Shown piece by piece: positions 11,580 to 23,432 of a stretch of 64,000 bases of DNA. Position 1 is the first letter of the stretch; each line of letters begins with the position of its first letter. Location of the stretch: contig RSEE01000107.1 of assembly GCA_003971905.1 (NCBI GenBank), positions 1 to 64,000 of the forward strand, given 5' to 3'. The position numbers and the translations under genes were made by a program. Below the pieces are notes generated by a model, which was not told where the DNA came from, did no database searches, and was given only the letters and a program-made list of their open reading frames with translations. Origin of the DNA: Moniliella sp. 'wahieum' (lineage: Eukaryota; Basidiomycota; Moniliellomycetes; Moniliellales; Moniliellaceae).

Positions 11580-11740
11580 ACCAGAACAGGAGAAGGACCG
11601 TAGCCAGAACAGGACCGTAACCGGAGCAGGACCGTAACAGAAACGAGAACAGGAGAGGGGGGAGAGGAGGGAGGCAGAAACATAAGTAGAGACAGAATCA
11701 GAATCAGAATCAGAATCAAGATCAAGATCAAGATCAAAGC
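11580..11740. repeat. short tandem repeats near the chitin deacetylase 3' end
   Basis: Imperfect ACAGGACCGTA units at about 11585-11645 are followed by CAGAAT and CAAGAT hexamers at 11693-11737. Probably in or near the 3' UTR of the minus-strand chitin deacetylase. Confidence 0.7.
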
Positions 11741-11851
11741 AGAAGCTCGACAATAAAAAGGAGGGACAACAGGGACAAGAGACGACAAGGGAGTTGTTGA
11801 GCTCAACTCAGGTCCACAAGGTACCACCCACCCAAGGCGAGGTTGATTGGA

Positions 11852-13316
11852 TTAGATCAACAAGGCAGCTGCACCGCCTACCGCCGCGAGCGCCGCCGAG
11901 CCCGCTGCAGCAAGCGGGAAGGTCCCCGCGGCAGCCCCCTTTTTGTCATGGGCGCTGCTGCTCGACCTCGACGCAGCGGCCGAGGAAGAAGCAGCGGCCG
12001 AGGAAATAGAAGAACTGGCCGAGGAAGCAGGCGACGACGAAGCAGGCACCGAAGAAGAGGAACCGATGCTAGCGCTCAACGTGGCTTGCGAACTGGCGGA
12101 GACAATGCCGACTTGGACCGAAGCGACCGGGGAGGCGGTAATGTTAGTGGCAGAGGGCAGACCACTGGGCATGGTGTTGCCAGCGATGTACTGGTCAAAG
12201 GTAGGGTACACGTAATTGGCTTCGTGGTAGGGCTGAGTCTTGTTACGGCACACGTCGACGGGTACAAGGTACTTAAAGGCCTCTACGATCGTCGGGTACT
12301 CGCTCTGGAACATGGCCATCGTGTTCCCGTTGATCTCGTGGGTGAGCACCACCACACCCCTCGTAGCACCGGCACCATTGCTGCCCTTGCTGATGATCGA
12401 CGCGTAGTTGGCTTGGATGGCCGAAGTGGCGGCAGTGCCTTGGGGCTGAATGTTCCAGTCGTTCGTGTCGTCGGTCCAGATGACCGTGTCAAGACCGAGA
12501 CCGTAGGCAATTGCACGCACACGGTCGTCCACATCGCCATAGGGAGGACGCCAGGCAGTGACCGTGACGCCAGTCACCCACTTGATGGCCTTGACCGTGT
12601 GTAAAACAGCTCGGCAAAGACTTGGGTGTTGGTCAGCGCGGTCATGTAGCGGTGGGACCAGGTGTGGGCGCCGATCTGGTGACCGTCCGTCAAGCCACGC
12701 TGGGCCTGCAGCGGCCAGTCCATCACGTTGGACCCAATGTAAAACAGGGTGGCCTTTTGGTTCTTGGACTTGAGGAAATCATAAAACGCATTGTGCGTGC
12801 AGTTAGGGCCATCGTCAAACGTCAGGCCCCAGGTCTCGGGCTCGTTACAGGTGTACACGTCGGGCGGGATGCCGGCGGCCTTGGGATGGACACACTTGGT
12901 CTCGGTCCACCAACAGTCAGGGTCCTGGGCGATGTTGTAGGTGGTGCCCTGTTGGGAGCTAAAGGGCTGGCCCTTGGGAGCAATGTTGGGGATGGAGACC
13001 TGTTTCTGCAGGTTGGCCCAGACGGCGTTGGCCTCCTGGTCAGTGTGGATGATGTCGGCGATCTGCCAGATAGGGGGGAAGGCATTGAAGAAGCCCGAGG
13101 AGGGGGCGTAGTTGTAGGGGGTGCACTCCTGGGAGGGCACGGTGACCGACTGCCAGGTCTGGTCGTTGTAGGCGGCCTGGCGGCGCTGCATGCCGCGTTG
13201 GCGGCGCGTGCTTGGAGGGCGGAGGGAAGGCGGCCAGGGAAGCCGGCGCCGAGATGGGCGGCGGTGTGGCCAGCGAGCAGGCCGCCAACAAGCACAAGCG
13301 AAGCCAGATGGGGCAT
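11852..13316 (-). CDS. GPI-anchored chitin deacetylase (CE4)
   Basis: Removes acetyl groups from chitin to give chitosan at the cell wall or plasma membrane. The start at 13316 gives a signal peptide (MPHLASLVLVGGLLAGHTAA). The NodB domain has all five motifs: LTFDDGPN, GAHTWSHRYM (HxxxH), WRPPYGD, IWTDDTNDW and VVLTHEIN, so the metal-binding Asp-His-His set is present. The tail is a long Ser/Ala-rich stalk with a hydrophobic end (SAALAAVGGAAALLI), as expected for a GPI signal. About 480 residues, like Cryptococcus Cda proteins. The frame shifts near 13200, just after the signal peptide, and near 12600 between FYT and VKAIKWVTGV; both fit one-base indels. Downstream (11160-11850) are repeats. 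The start and stop are well supported. Confidence 0.93.
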
Positions 13317-15315
13317 GGTGACAAGAGGCAGGCCGAAGCGAGGGTGGGCGTGGGGGGTAGGGGGGGGGGGGGGGTGGACGAGGAGAGGCAGGCGAGGGTG
13401 CTGTCTGGGGCCAAGCGCTAATCCAAGAAGAGACCGGCGGCCGTCTCAGCGGGCCGAACGCCGCTGGCCACACTGGCGCCGCGCCGTGGGGGGACGATCG
13501 GCCGGCGGGGGCCCGCACAGCCGCAATGCAGGTACCGGCCGTTGCTGGCCCCGTGCGTGCCTGTCCGCCATTGACATATTGACATGTGACAGGTGCTGCG
13601 GCGTGCTGCGGTGTGGTGCTGCGCGGTGCCGTACGACATGGCGTGCGGGCGGGGGTGGGGCGACAGACTGGGCACAGCGAACCAGTGCGTGTGCCTGCGT
13701 GAGCTCGCCCTCGAGGCACTCAACGGCTCAACGTCAACTTCAACGTGCGTCAACGTTCAACAAAGACGAACGGCCGAGCCACGCCAGGCTCCCGCCGTGT
13801 GCTGAGCTCTGGATGCGAAGGCACTAGGCAGCGCGCTGCAGTGCCCCGCCAGCGCCAGGACCACCCACTGGCCTTCCACGACGCAGCTTCGTTCCTGCCC
13901 CCAGCTGTTGCCCTGCCCCGCTGGCCCCACGCCTTACGGAGGCACGAGGGTGGCAGGCAGCCTGCCCAGTGCCGGCCCCCGGGCTTCCGCCCTGGGGCCT
14001 GGTGCGCCCTGGTGGGGCTGCCAGCGGCTGCTGGCCCCTGCCTGCCCATCCACAACCTCCATCCTCAAACCGCGATCATCGATCACCCACCTCTCACCCA
14101 TGCTCTACTCCGCACACAGCGATCCACTGCATTGCGGGCGGCTGGGCCCGTCCCCACAGGCCTGTGTCTGTCTCAGTCCCAGCAGATCCCGGCCGCGGCA
14201 CCGCCCCCCCGCCTGCACCCGCGCGCTCCTCAGCCGGAGCGCTCACCTCGCGTCTCAGATGCTTCGCATGCCGCACTAGCCCGCACCCGCGCTCACCTTT
14301 GGAACCGACCGTTTGACGTTTAACGTTTGACGTGCTTTAACGTTGTGCAAACTCGAATCTTCTCCTGCGCCCTATCACGCGTCACGGTGTCGTATGCCTG
14401 TCGTTAACACGTTCGGATCAGCGCAAGGAGCATCTCGAGTGGCTGCTCCAACCGCAAGATGGACTTGAAAGTTGTTTGCAGTCGGTCGTCGATGACGGTG
14501 AGCTGGAGGGGCAGCTTGAGTGTCCCTTCAAGAAAACAGAAGCAACACAGTTGCTAAGTATACACCCCAATAGTTCTTCCGTGCGTGTGATGGAGCCGCA
14601 ACGCGAGCGCGTGAGCGCGTTAGCAGGGATGAACGCGAACGAGATGATCTCTCGAAAGAACGATAATTCCGATAATTCTACGCCCACTGAGTATGAGTGT
14701 ACTGAGTACTGTAGTCTCAGTTCAGAGTCCACCTCACAACCTCATCACTGCGCCTCATCGCGTGGAGTGGGACAGGATCGATGTCAGCGATCTCATTAGC
14801 GTCGTGTTATGCGGTCAGATATGCACCTGAGTACACCGAGTGGTACACTGAAGAACGAACTGGGTGATGCGCGAGGATCCTTTGAACGTTTTGAACCAAC
14901 ACACCGGCACCTTCTAATTTCAATCCTACAAAAAGGAAGGGGGGGCAGGACTGAAATTAGTCAAACCTGAGGCCAGAGGTTGTATAGCTCAACCACAACT
15001 ACTTTGTCACAGGGCGCGCGGAGAGAAGAGGAGAGACGGATGCGCAGGTGGAATCGCGGGGTGGCACGTGACCTGCCGGGCGACATGCGATAGTCGATAG
15101 GCGACGCCGCCTGCCAGCGTGGCACGCAGACGCAATGAAATGTTGCATTTCCACCTGGTCCGGCCTGGGAGGGGGCAGTGTGACGTGGTGGCGGCGAGAT
15201 GCGGCGCACAGATCAAGGCCGCACCAGGGCAGTGTGGCTCCACCGTGGTTGCCGGGCCGGGCGCAGGCGCAAGAAGAACGGGCCAACGGGAGACGAACGC
15301 CTTCTTCTCACCACC
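13317..15315. other. 2-kb divergent promoter region
   Basis: No gene supported between the chitin deacetylase and the C9-methyltransferase starts. Open frames here are GC-rich and lack domains. AACGTT-type motifs cluster at 13720-13765 and 14310-14345. Confidence 0.4.
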
Positions 15316-17100
15316 ATGTCGACTCTGCCCACTGGTGCTGCTGGTGCTGCTGGTGCTGCTGGTGCCGATGGTGCGTCGGCCCCTGTGCCCCGCTCCCGGC
15401 CGCCCTGCCCACTTGCCCAGATCCTCGCGCAGGCCAACCCGTCGCTCAAGTTTGCGCCCGGAGGCAAAGTGCGCCTGACGGACTATGTACGTCCTCCTCC
15501 TCCTCCGCTGGTGCATCGGAGCTGCTGTAGCTGCCCGTGCCTGGTACACAACCTGACCACAGGGATGCTGACCACCTGGCCTATCCAGCCGACCATTGCC
15601 AATGCTCTTCTCCCGGCCGAGGGCAACGGCTACTTCTCCAACTACCAGTTGGCAGCCGTCATCCTCCTCGTCCCGGCTGTGCTGTTGCGTCTGCTGCCGT
15701 TTGTCAGTTTCTCCTCCGTCTCGTGGACTGGGTACTTCTTCCTTGTGGCCCTGACTGGGTGCCGTCCGCGATCGCTTACTGGACCATCATGAGCATCTAT
15801 GGCCCGCGAAGAACACCAAGGTTGATATGCTGGCCGTACGTGTAGTTCTCTGGTGACGATCGGGCGGCTGCCGTTGGAATTGTTTTCCCTCGTTTTCTGT
15901 TCTGACCATCTCCCAGGCCCGATTGAGGACTACATCACCATCCACGACCCTGCCCTCAAGGCCAAATACCATGGCCACAAGAAGATCCCGATGCAGACGT
16001 TCCACGATGCCTACTTTGAGGGCAAGATTGATGTCAACGGAGATATGCTCGAGGTATTGGAGTACCGGTGGGACTGGGCCGACATGCGGTTCACCTGGAC
16101 CATTTAAAGATGTGTTGTTCCGCTTTATCCCCGATGTGATTATGCATACCGAGAAGCAAGATGAGGAACAGGTGCGCGACCACTACGACCGAGGCGATGA
16201 CTTTTACTCCTGGTTCCTCGGCCCGCAGATGATCTACACCTCGGGCGTGTCTCGGACCCGACTAAGAAGGAGACGCTGGAAGAACTGCAGGACAACAAGT
16301 TGGCTCTCGTGTGCTCCAAGTTGGGCTTGACCAAGGACGACCGTGTGTTGGACATTGGCTGTGGCTGGGGCACCTTGTCGGCGTACGCGGCCAAGAACTT
16401 TGGGTGCGACGTGACGGGCGTGACGCTTTCCCGCAACCAGACTGCCTTTGGAAAACGAACGAATTGCGCTCAATGGGGTGGACCCGGCGCGCGCGCGCAT
16501 CTTGACCAAGGATTACCGTGAGATTGGCGTGGTCCCGGGCCATTACACCAAAATTGTGTCGTTGGAGATGGCGGAAACATGTGGGCATCCGTCACTACTC
16601 CAAGTTCCTTCGCAACGTTTACAACTTGTTGGACGACGATGGCACGCTTGTCTTCCAGGTCGCTGGGCTGCGGCCGCAGTGGCAGTACTGGGATTGATCT
16701 GGGGCATGTTTATGAACCGCTACATCTTCTGGTGCCGATGCCAGTTGCAACTTGGGCTGGGTGATCAACAGCTCGAAGACCTGGGTTCGAAGTGCGTTCG
16801 GCCGATGTGCGGGCGTGCACTACTGGCCACCATCTTGCGCTGGAGAGAACTGGAAGTCGAACGAGAGCAAGGTCAGGCCAAGTACGGTGAGAAGTGGTAC
16901 CGCATCTGGATCTTCTTCCTTGCCTCGGCCGTCATCATTGCTCGCGAAGGCGGTTCGTCCGTCTTCCAGATCACTTGCACTAAGAACAGAACCTCAATCC
17001 CCACCGCATCGAGGGCGTCTTTTCCCATGGCAACCTCCACCCCACCCCGCCGCGCACGTTTGAGAGCGTGTACGCCAATGGTCCCGCTGTCAAGGCGTAA
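15316..17100 (+). CDS. sphingolipid C9-methyltransferase
   Basis: SAM-dependent enzyme of the cyclopropane-fatty-acid-synthase family that adds the 9-methyl group to the sphingoid base of fungal glucosylceramide; membrane-bound, endoplasmic reticulum. The start at 15316 is followed by an Ala/Gly repeat. A hydrophobic N-terminal region (LAAVILLVPAVLLRLLPF) matches membrane spans. The catalytic part shows QDEEQVRDHYDRGDDFYSWF, GPQMIYTSGV, the SAM motif VLDIGCGWGTLSAYAAK, GVTLSRNQTAFG and EMAE. A likely intron with a GTACGT donor starts at 15487 and another lies near 15838-15917. At least ten single-base indels break the frame (near 15765, 15812, 16107, 16253, 16455, 16577, 16697, 16733, 16770-16810, 16985), nearly all in short homopolymers, while the encoded motifs stay intact. 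The stop at 17100 follows ESVYANGPAVKA. It converges on the sphingoid-base kinase gene 359 bp away. Confidence 0.9.
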
Positions 17101-17459
17101 AATACGAATCTTGTCACTCTCGCCCTTGCTCCCCCCCTCCCCCTCCCCTCTCCTGCCCATCCTCTCTCCTTCCCCATTTTCAGTGTGCAGCGGCTATGAC
17201 CTAAAGGATACTCTCAAGAAAGTCAAGCTGGGTACCTTTGCTATGCTGCGCTCAACCTCGTCCAATGCATGCCGTTTGCGCTTGCGATCGCTGCTGGGTC
17301 CTCGCCCACTGTTAGATGTCCCAGCCCAGACACTGCAAGGTACAAAACACCATGACGTTAGCGTTTGAGAATCGTATGCAGTTGGTATATGTGGGGATGG
17401 AGTTGGATACAATTGGGGGAGGGGTGCGTTCCTTCTCCCAAGAGGTACTTGTGTACGCG

Positions 17460-19595
17460 TTACGCCTCTCCCCCCGGGTAATGGTGTTCCATGAAGAAGT
17501 TGCAGTACAGAGACAAGGTCCGTAGCTGCGTATCTTTCGCCACTTCGACCTGAAACGGGAGCATAGGGAACTCGTTCCCCATCATCGAGATAATCCACCC
17601 TTTTTTAGCGACCTGTGCCCGGCAGGAAGAGTGGGCGTGATACGGAGTGCTTCGATTTGCAGTAGGCCATGCTCTCGTCGTACACTTCTTCCCCCCTCTC
17701 TGCCCCTGGATGATCCGAAGCTTGCTCATTCGCCCCGCCTCATGCAACATCACTGCCACATCCAGCCAACTTGTCCCCAGCCACAGCAAACGGAAACTGC
17801 AGTAGATCCGTCCCACGTACGGCAACTTGCCCGCATACAAACTCGAGATGGGCTTGCCGCAACCGCGCCCAGCCGCCGCGGCGCCCTCTGCCGCAGCTTG
17901 AGGCGGACCTTGCAAGTACTTCTGCGACGGTGGCCAAGACGGATCAACCAGGTCGAGCGAAGGCAGGGCCTCGTCCCCAAGCCAATCCAGTACGGTGCCA
18001 TGAGCGAGCGTGAGCATGCTCTGTTTCGTAGACGGCATTGGGTCGGACGTACCCCTCCGTCGTTCCTTCTCGTTCTCCTCCTCCAACTCGGGCCAAGAGT
18101 GGTGCTGATGCACCGTGTCACGTTGGTGCGCCTCCACCCGTTTCCGCATCTCCGCCCGATTCACCGTCCCTTTCGGGCCGAGCTTCACGTCGACCGTGAC
18201 TGGAGTACGGACGTTGAAGAGCGTACCGTGCAGGTACCCATACACGAACCGCGTATCCCCCAGCAAACGAAGATGTTCCGTACCAATATCCAGGTCGGCC
18301 ATTAACCCAACGCTTGAGACAGAAAGGAATAGTACCGTACAAACCCCTTTTCTCATCCACCTCCACCCGCCTCGCTCCATTCACTCCTTGGGTTGACCGG
18401 ACCAGATCCAGCATCGACGTCAGATGCGGCGAGCTTGGGCGGCCAAAGCGGGTTGGGTAACGATGCAAATGTCCAAATCGAGCCAATGCCCTTGATTGCA
18501 TTGAGCGCCGCTTGGGCCAAGTTGAACCCTTGGGCCGGACCGAGCAGACTGACACTGCTCGCGTTCCCACTGCCCGTTGGAATAGCCACCACAGCAATAT
18601 CGTCCAACACTTGTGCCGCATCTTCCCGCGCTGCCAACCCATTCAAGATCTCGTGCATCATCCCGTCCCCCGACACACTCAAGATCGCATCGTACTTGCC
18701 CCAACCCAGGCTCAGACATGACAATTTCCATCCCGTCGTTCCGATGCGACGTGACCGTCGTGGTCAATTCGCACCCGGCCGCCTCAAGGATCGGACGCAC
18801 AGTTTGGTTCCATTCTTGCTCGCCTTGGCCCGTCCCCCTGCGGATTGACCAGCACACGCAAGCTCCGGTACGGCTGAATCGCTTAGCTCGTCACGGGCGA
18901 GACGTACGCGCGGGCAAACATGTAGCGGCAAACGTACGCGCTGCTTCGACCTCAGCCTCAACCTCGGCCTCGGACGTACCCACAGCCACGCGCGCTTCGA
19001 TCGTGTGCAAGTGCAGCTCAGCAAATGGACCCGTGAGCAGCTGGCGTACCCGCTCGTCTCCTGTCCAGAGCACGTGGGACGAATTGGAAGAGGGCAAAGA
19101 TACACCGGAAGGGGGATGAGAACCTAGTGTCTTGGTTTGCAACCAACTGAGGAACGCACTACTTTTGACGGGCGGAACCAACGTCCGAATCCTCAGTTTC
19201 CCCATCCGTCTTGTCCGTCTTGTCCACATTGTCCACATCCGTCTCCACCGACGCGTTGAGCACCAAAAAGTGCGGCACCGCGATCGTTACCTGGTCCAGC
19301 AACGATTCTACCAAGGCGAAATTAGGCTTGTACATGATCTTGGTAGCAATCGGGGAAGGAGGGGGGAGGGGGAGGGCGTACCGTTCCAGGTGAGCTCGGG
19401 AAGTAACGTTGACAGTGCCGGCAAAGAGGTAGAGCAGCTCGTCATCCAGCACCAGCTGAGCCGGCTTGCCATCTACCTGCACCTGGACCGAGCAAAGCGC
19501 TCTCAGTGGGTCCGCTGAGGCAGAGGAGGTGCATCTGGAGCTCCAGTGCCGCTCGCTTGGTTGAGAGAAGCTGGAGAGATAGCGTCGGCGGCCAT
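17460..19595 (-). CDS. sphingoid long-chain base kinase
   Basis: Phosphorylates sphingosine-type bases (DAG-kinase catalytic fold; Lcb4/Lcb5 family). The start at 19595 (MAADAISPASLNQ) leads, after one indel, into VQVDGKPAQLVLDDELLYLF. The catalytic core shows GEQEWNQTVRPILEAAGC, the ATP-site motif ILSVSGDGMMHEILNGL, and AVVAIPTGSGNASSVSLLG. The Lcb4 C-lobe follows: LSVSSVGLMADLDIGTEHLR, LGDTRFVYG. Near the C-terminus GNEFPMLPFQVEVAKDTQLR matches the 'DGE..P..PIQVEV' end of the family, although here the Asp before G is read as Met, possibly from an indel. Frameshifts near 19520, 19160, 18850, 18700 and 18380. Membrane-associated in yeast. It is the convergent neighbour of a sphingolipid methyltransferase. 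Confidence 0.88.
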
Positions 19596-19708
19596 ACGGG
19601 GCGGAGAGTCAGCGGTGAGGTGGAGGTACGGGAGGTACCTGGGGGATCTGCGGGGGCCGCAGGGTCGCAACCTACAGGACAGCCAGCCGACGACGGCTAA
19701 ACGTTCGT

Positions 19709-19727
19709 TGAACGTTGAACGTTGAAC
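19709..19727. repeat. palindromic heptamer array (AACGTT+G)
   Basis: Two AACGTT palindromes are spaced by one G, with flanking partial units. About 115 bp upstream of the sphingoid-base kinase start. Confidence 0.8.
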
Positions 19728-19880
19728 TGAACGTTGACGCAGACGATCGATCTCGATCATTATGCGTTAATGTCATGATGCATGAACATGGATGAACATG
19801 GATTACTGAACGATTGGTTGGACGTTGGTTGCGTTGAAGAGGGCAGATGACAGGGTCATTATATGTCACCGTGCCGGGGA

Positions 19881-19911
19881 CACGTGACACGTGACATGTG
19901 ACATGTGACAG
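19881..19911. repeat. palindromic heptamer array (CACGTG+A passing into CATGTG+A)
   Basis: Two CACGTG units, each followed by A, pass directly into two CATGTG+A units. The latter read as ACATGT+G in the neighbouring register. The 7-bp phase is unbroken although the core base changes. Confidence 0.9.
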
Positions 19912-20344
19912 GCGAGGGAAAGAGTTGCGAAGAGGCGGCAGGCGCTGCGCATTTCGAGAATTTCCAACCGGTGTGGTCGATGATCGATGACTTTCATGAC
20001 GAGACTCTACTAGTGACTGCGCTGCCATGGCGAAGGCTTCGCGCTTAGCCTAAGCGCCTAAGCTTACAAGTCAAGCCTGATATTCGCTTGACAAGAGGGA
20101 CGAGGAGCTCAGCTGAGCTCAGCGCGGCTGAGGCTGAGCTCAGGCTGAGGCCCAGGCACGGCACGCTCAGGCGGGGCGGTGGAACCTCGCTTGTATATTC
20201 AGCTTGAGAACTTGTTGAGCACTTTTGAGCACGAGGGCTGGCCTCAGCGCCTCATCCGCGCTTCAGCGCCTCAGCAGAACCCGTGTAGTGTGGCGCGCCA
20301 TGCGCGTGATTCACGCTATGGTGGATGATATGGATGAGATCGCT

Positions 20345-20366
20345 AATCGATAATCGATAATCGATA
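20345..20366. repeat. palindromic heptamer array (ATCGAT+A)
   Basis: Three perfect ATCGAT palindromes are each followed by one A. Confidence 0.9.
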
Positions 20367-20409
20367 ACCCCGATTGAGCACTGGGCAGAAGCGAAGACGA
20401 GGTTCAACT

Positions 20410-20434
20410 TGAACGTTCAACGTTCAACGTTCAA
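20410..20434. repeat. palindromic heptamer array (AACGTT+C)
   Basis: Three perfect AACGTT palindromes are each followed by one C. Degenerate copies continue to about 20455. Confidence 0.9.
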
Positions 20435-21697
20435 CTTGAACCGTTCAACGTTCGTAGTCGCACGAGGTCATCAGCCATCAGCCGCTGATGGCTCGCTGAT
20501 GGCTCAGCGAGGCCATCGAGTCCAGCCTTGTCCAGCGAGCCCAGAGGGCAGAGCGCCTGAGCGCTGAATATACGCCGCTCGCACCCTTCCGCACCCCTCA
20601 GGCCCCACGAAGCTTGAAGGGCATGTGGCACATGGGGCACTCGCACCAACGGCATACCATGCTCCTCCTGACTCCTCCGCCTTCGGCCGGCCTCATGACA
20701 AAGATGTTCATAACGTTTTCATATGGTCAAAGGCGAAAAAGGAACGAACGCAATGGTGCCACCACGTAAGGTCGGAGCTCAGCCAGGTTCTGCGTTTACG
20801 CGACAGCAACCAACGGTCCCCTGTTGCACGTTTTCTTTTGCGCAGCGCCCTCAGCCTTCAGCGCTTCAGCATCCCCTGGTTGACGGGCGCCATCAGCGAA
20901 AAAGAGCATCATACCACTGTTTTGAATCCCAGAATCAGTGTTGGAATAGCCCTTTGACCACTAAGTACTAATCATTAATCATCCTACCCTTGACCACACG
21001 ACTGTGAAAAAGGGATCTCGTTTGTGTTCGCACTAATATGCACTGCTTACTGGGCCGACTACAAGCAATCGCTTCCACAAAAGAATTTGTCAGGTTTGCG
21101 TTTTCACCGTTCATCCACAACAACCTTTCCATATTAGGTACGGCATTGAAAAGGGAGGTAACAAAGAGCCAAATCGGGATTCCATAGGGCGTACTATTGG
21201 CTATCTGAAAAGAGGTGGGGGCTGCATGTGAGCCTGTTTTAAGAGGTTTGATGTTCTAAGGCGTTGAGAATTGATGACATTGATAGGTTCATTGACATCG
21301 TTCATCGTTCATCGTTCATCGTTCTTGACGCTCGTCAGGTGGGCTTTTGGCAATTAAAAGGGCCACTAGGGCGGAGCTTACAGGATGCCTCATGAGATGT
21401 GTGGGTGTGGGCTCAGCGGAATCAGCGCTCAGAACGGAACAGAACATTCAAATGGTGGATGAATATTGAGTAGCACGGTGCAAAGGCCGACGGATATTGA
21501 AGCTTGAAGGGCTAAGAAAGTTAGAAGGAGGCCCAAGACACGGGATGGGGGATAATCGGAGCAATAAAAGAAAGTGGGGGCATCAGGAAAACATCGATCG
21601 TAAAGGATCGTAAAAGGTAGTGTCGAAGGAATAAATGCGAACGAAGGGCACAAGGGTCCCCTTATTTGGTGGAGGGAGAGAGTCACGAAAACACGTC

Positions 21698-23432
21698 TTA
21701 AGGGTTCTCTGTCGCGACCGACGAAGGCGCTTGGACCCTTTGGCTGGTGTGGGTCATGTCTTCCAGGGGGTAGGTCTGGACTGAGGGAGGTAGCGGTTTG
21801 CCATGGTCCTCTTCTGAACCTTCCAGTGCTGCTGTTTTTTCCACATCCACCGCCGGACGCGAATCGATCCGGCTAAGGCGATGTGAAGAATTAGCATTCT
21901 CCAGCGCCTCTTCAAAGTCGTACGCGGCTTCGCCACATTGGTCCACGTCCATGCCCACAATCTCGCCCAGCTCTGAAGGGCGGAAGGGGCCAATGAAGGG
22001 TGTGTGGTCAATCACAAAGAGCAGGAGGAAGGTAACGGCGCGTTCCAGCACACCGTCACTGCACACCAGGCCATCTGAAGCGGAAGCTGAACAAAGTGCC
22101 CGTCGAGCCAACCACCCTTGATCTCGAGGTAGCCATCGTTGTTGGCCACGCTCTTTTGGGCAAAAATCCAGTAAGAAGGAGACCAATGATGCCAGCCAAC
22201 GCATGCACGGCAAACACATCCATCGCATCGTCCACGCGTACCAGGTTCTTAAGCCCCGTGCACAAGTTGCAGCAAAACGCAGCCACAACTCCAATCAACA
22301 GCGCGGCTGGCATGCCCACAAAGCCCGCCGCAGGCGTGATGGCCACCAACCCAGCAATCGCACCTGTGCAAAATCCAACCACAGACCATTTGCGTTCCAA
22401 TCGGTAGTCCATCACCATCCACGTCAACCCAGCTACCGAGCCGGCCAGGTTGGTCGTCGCAATTGCCATCCCGGCACGCAAGTTGGCAGCAAACGTCGAA
22501 CCACCATTGAATCCCAGCCAGCCAACCCAGAGCAGAACAGTGCCAAGAATCACGTTGGAGACATTGTGTGGTTTGAACAGCAGCTTTTCCGTTCCGTAGC
22601 CGTACCGACGACCGAGGTAGATCGAGATGACTGTACCCGTGATACCACTGCTGATCTCAACCGGTCCACCTCCGGCGTAGTCGAGGATGCCCCACTTGAC
22701 CGCCCACCCGTTCGGATTCCAGATCCACACGGCGATGGGGTCGTAGACAAATGTAGTCCAAAAGAATGTGAAGATGAAGAACGGCCAGAGACGGGCGCGG
22801 TCGCATGCGGCCCCCAGCGCGATTGCTGGTACGAGACAGGCAAACATGAGCTGCAACATCACGTTAGCGCCATCCATGGAGAAGAAAAGGAGAGGCGCCG
22901 GCAGCGGCGGCGGTGGTGGAGAGAGGGGGAATGCGTACCTCGTACATGGAAAAGACAATATTGGGCAACTTGTTATTGGCTGCCGCGACTGGTTCTCCCA
23001 ACACATGCATAAACCCAAAGTTGGTCAACGTTCCCCAAAAGTTGGACGATTTGGAGGCAAAGACAAGAGAGTAACCCCCGAGGAACCACTGCAAACGACA
23101 CGATCGCCAGTGCCACAAATGTGATCATGAGAAGATGGAGCGCATTTTTGCGCCGGGCTAGACCCGAGTACAGGTAACCCAGCCCTGGGATCATGAGCCA
23201 CACCAGCGCGGTGCACGTCAGGATCCACGCAATGTCGCCGGGATTGTAGGCAGCAATCTGACCATCGCCGTAGGTGACAATCATGTCGGTTCCTTGAGCC
23301 GAGAGAAGACGGGATGTGTTGACCGTGCCATCGGGGGCATACAGCAGTCCGTAGCTGGAAACAAGCGGCCCAGTGTCAGTCCAGGGCTGGATGGGGTAAG
23401 AGGCAGTAGCAGACGTACGTGATGTTAACCAT
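21698..23432 (-). CDS. ammonium transporter, Mep1/Mep3-like
   Basis: Ammonium uptake at the plasma membrane (Amt/Mep/Rh family, eleven membrane spans expected). The start at 23432 encodes MVNIT. An intron at 23355-23418 (GTACGT donor) leads to YGLLYAPDGTV, and a second intron at 22851-22938 (GTACGC donor) joins NIVFSMYE to LMFACLVPAIALG. Family signatures: ALVWLMIPGLGYLYSGLARRK, WVGWLGFNGGSTFA, VDDAMDVFAVHALAGIIG (the second twin His is present). The first twin-His position reads DYAGGGPVEISSG, so Glu replaces His, as in yeast Mep1/Mep3 and unlike Mep2. The cytosolic tail has ELGEIVGMDVDQCGEAAYD. Frameshifts near 23090 (one extra G at SFQW) and near 22040-22110. GATA-type sites (CTTATC/GATAAG) lie upstream near 24070, 24652 and 24881, which would fit nitrogen control but are weak evidence. 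Confidence 0.93.

Larger units (their letters stand above)
19596..21697. other. repeat-rich spacer without a gene
   Basis: No coding signal. It contains the densest set of palindromic heptamer arrays in the window (19709-19727, 19881-19911, 20345-20366, 20410-20434), GAGCTC/CAGCTGAG repeats at 20105-20150, and a non-palindromic GTTCATC heptamer array at about 21298-21326. Confidence 0.5.

Noticed and set aside
12622-13827. 401-codon plus-strand open frame
   Set aside because: Antisense of the chitin deacetylase; Gly/Arg/Val-rich composition typical of a GC-rich shadow.
21298-21326. GTTCATC heptamer array as part of the palindrome class
   Set aside because: Period is 7 but the unit contains no 6-bp palindrome, so it counts against, not for, the rule.
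22203-23012. 269-codon plus-strand open frame
   Set aside because: Antisense of ammonium transporter exons.
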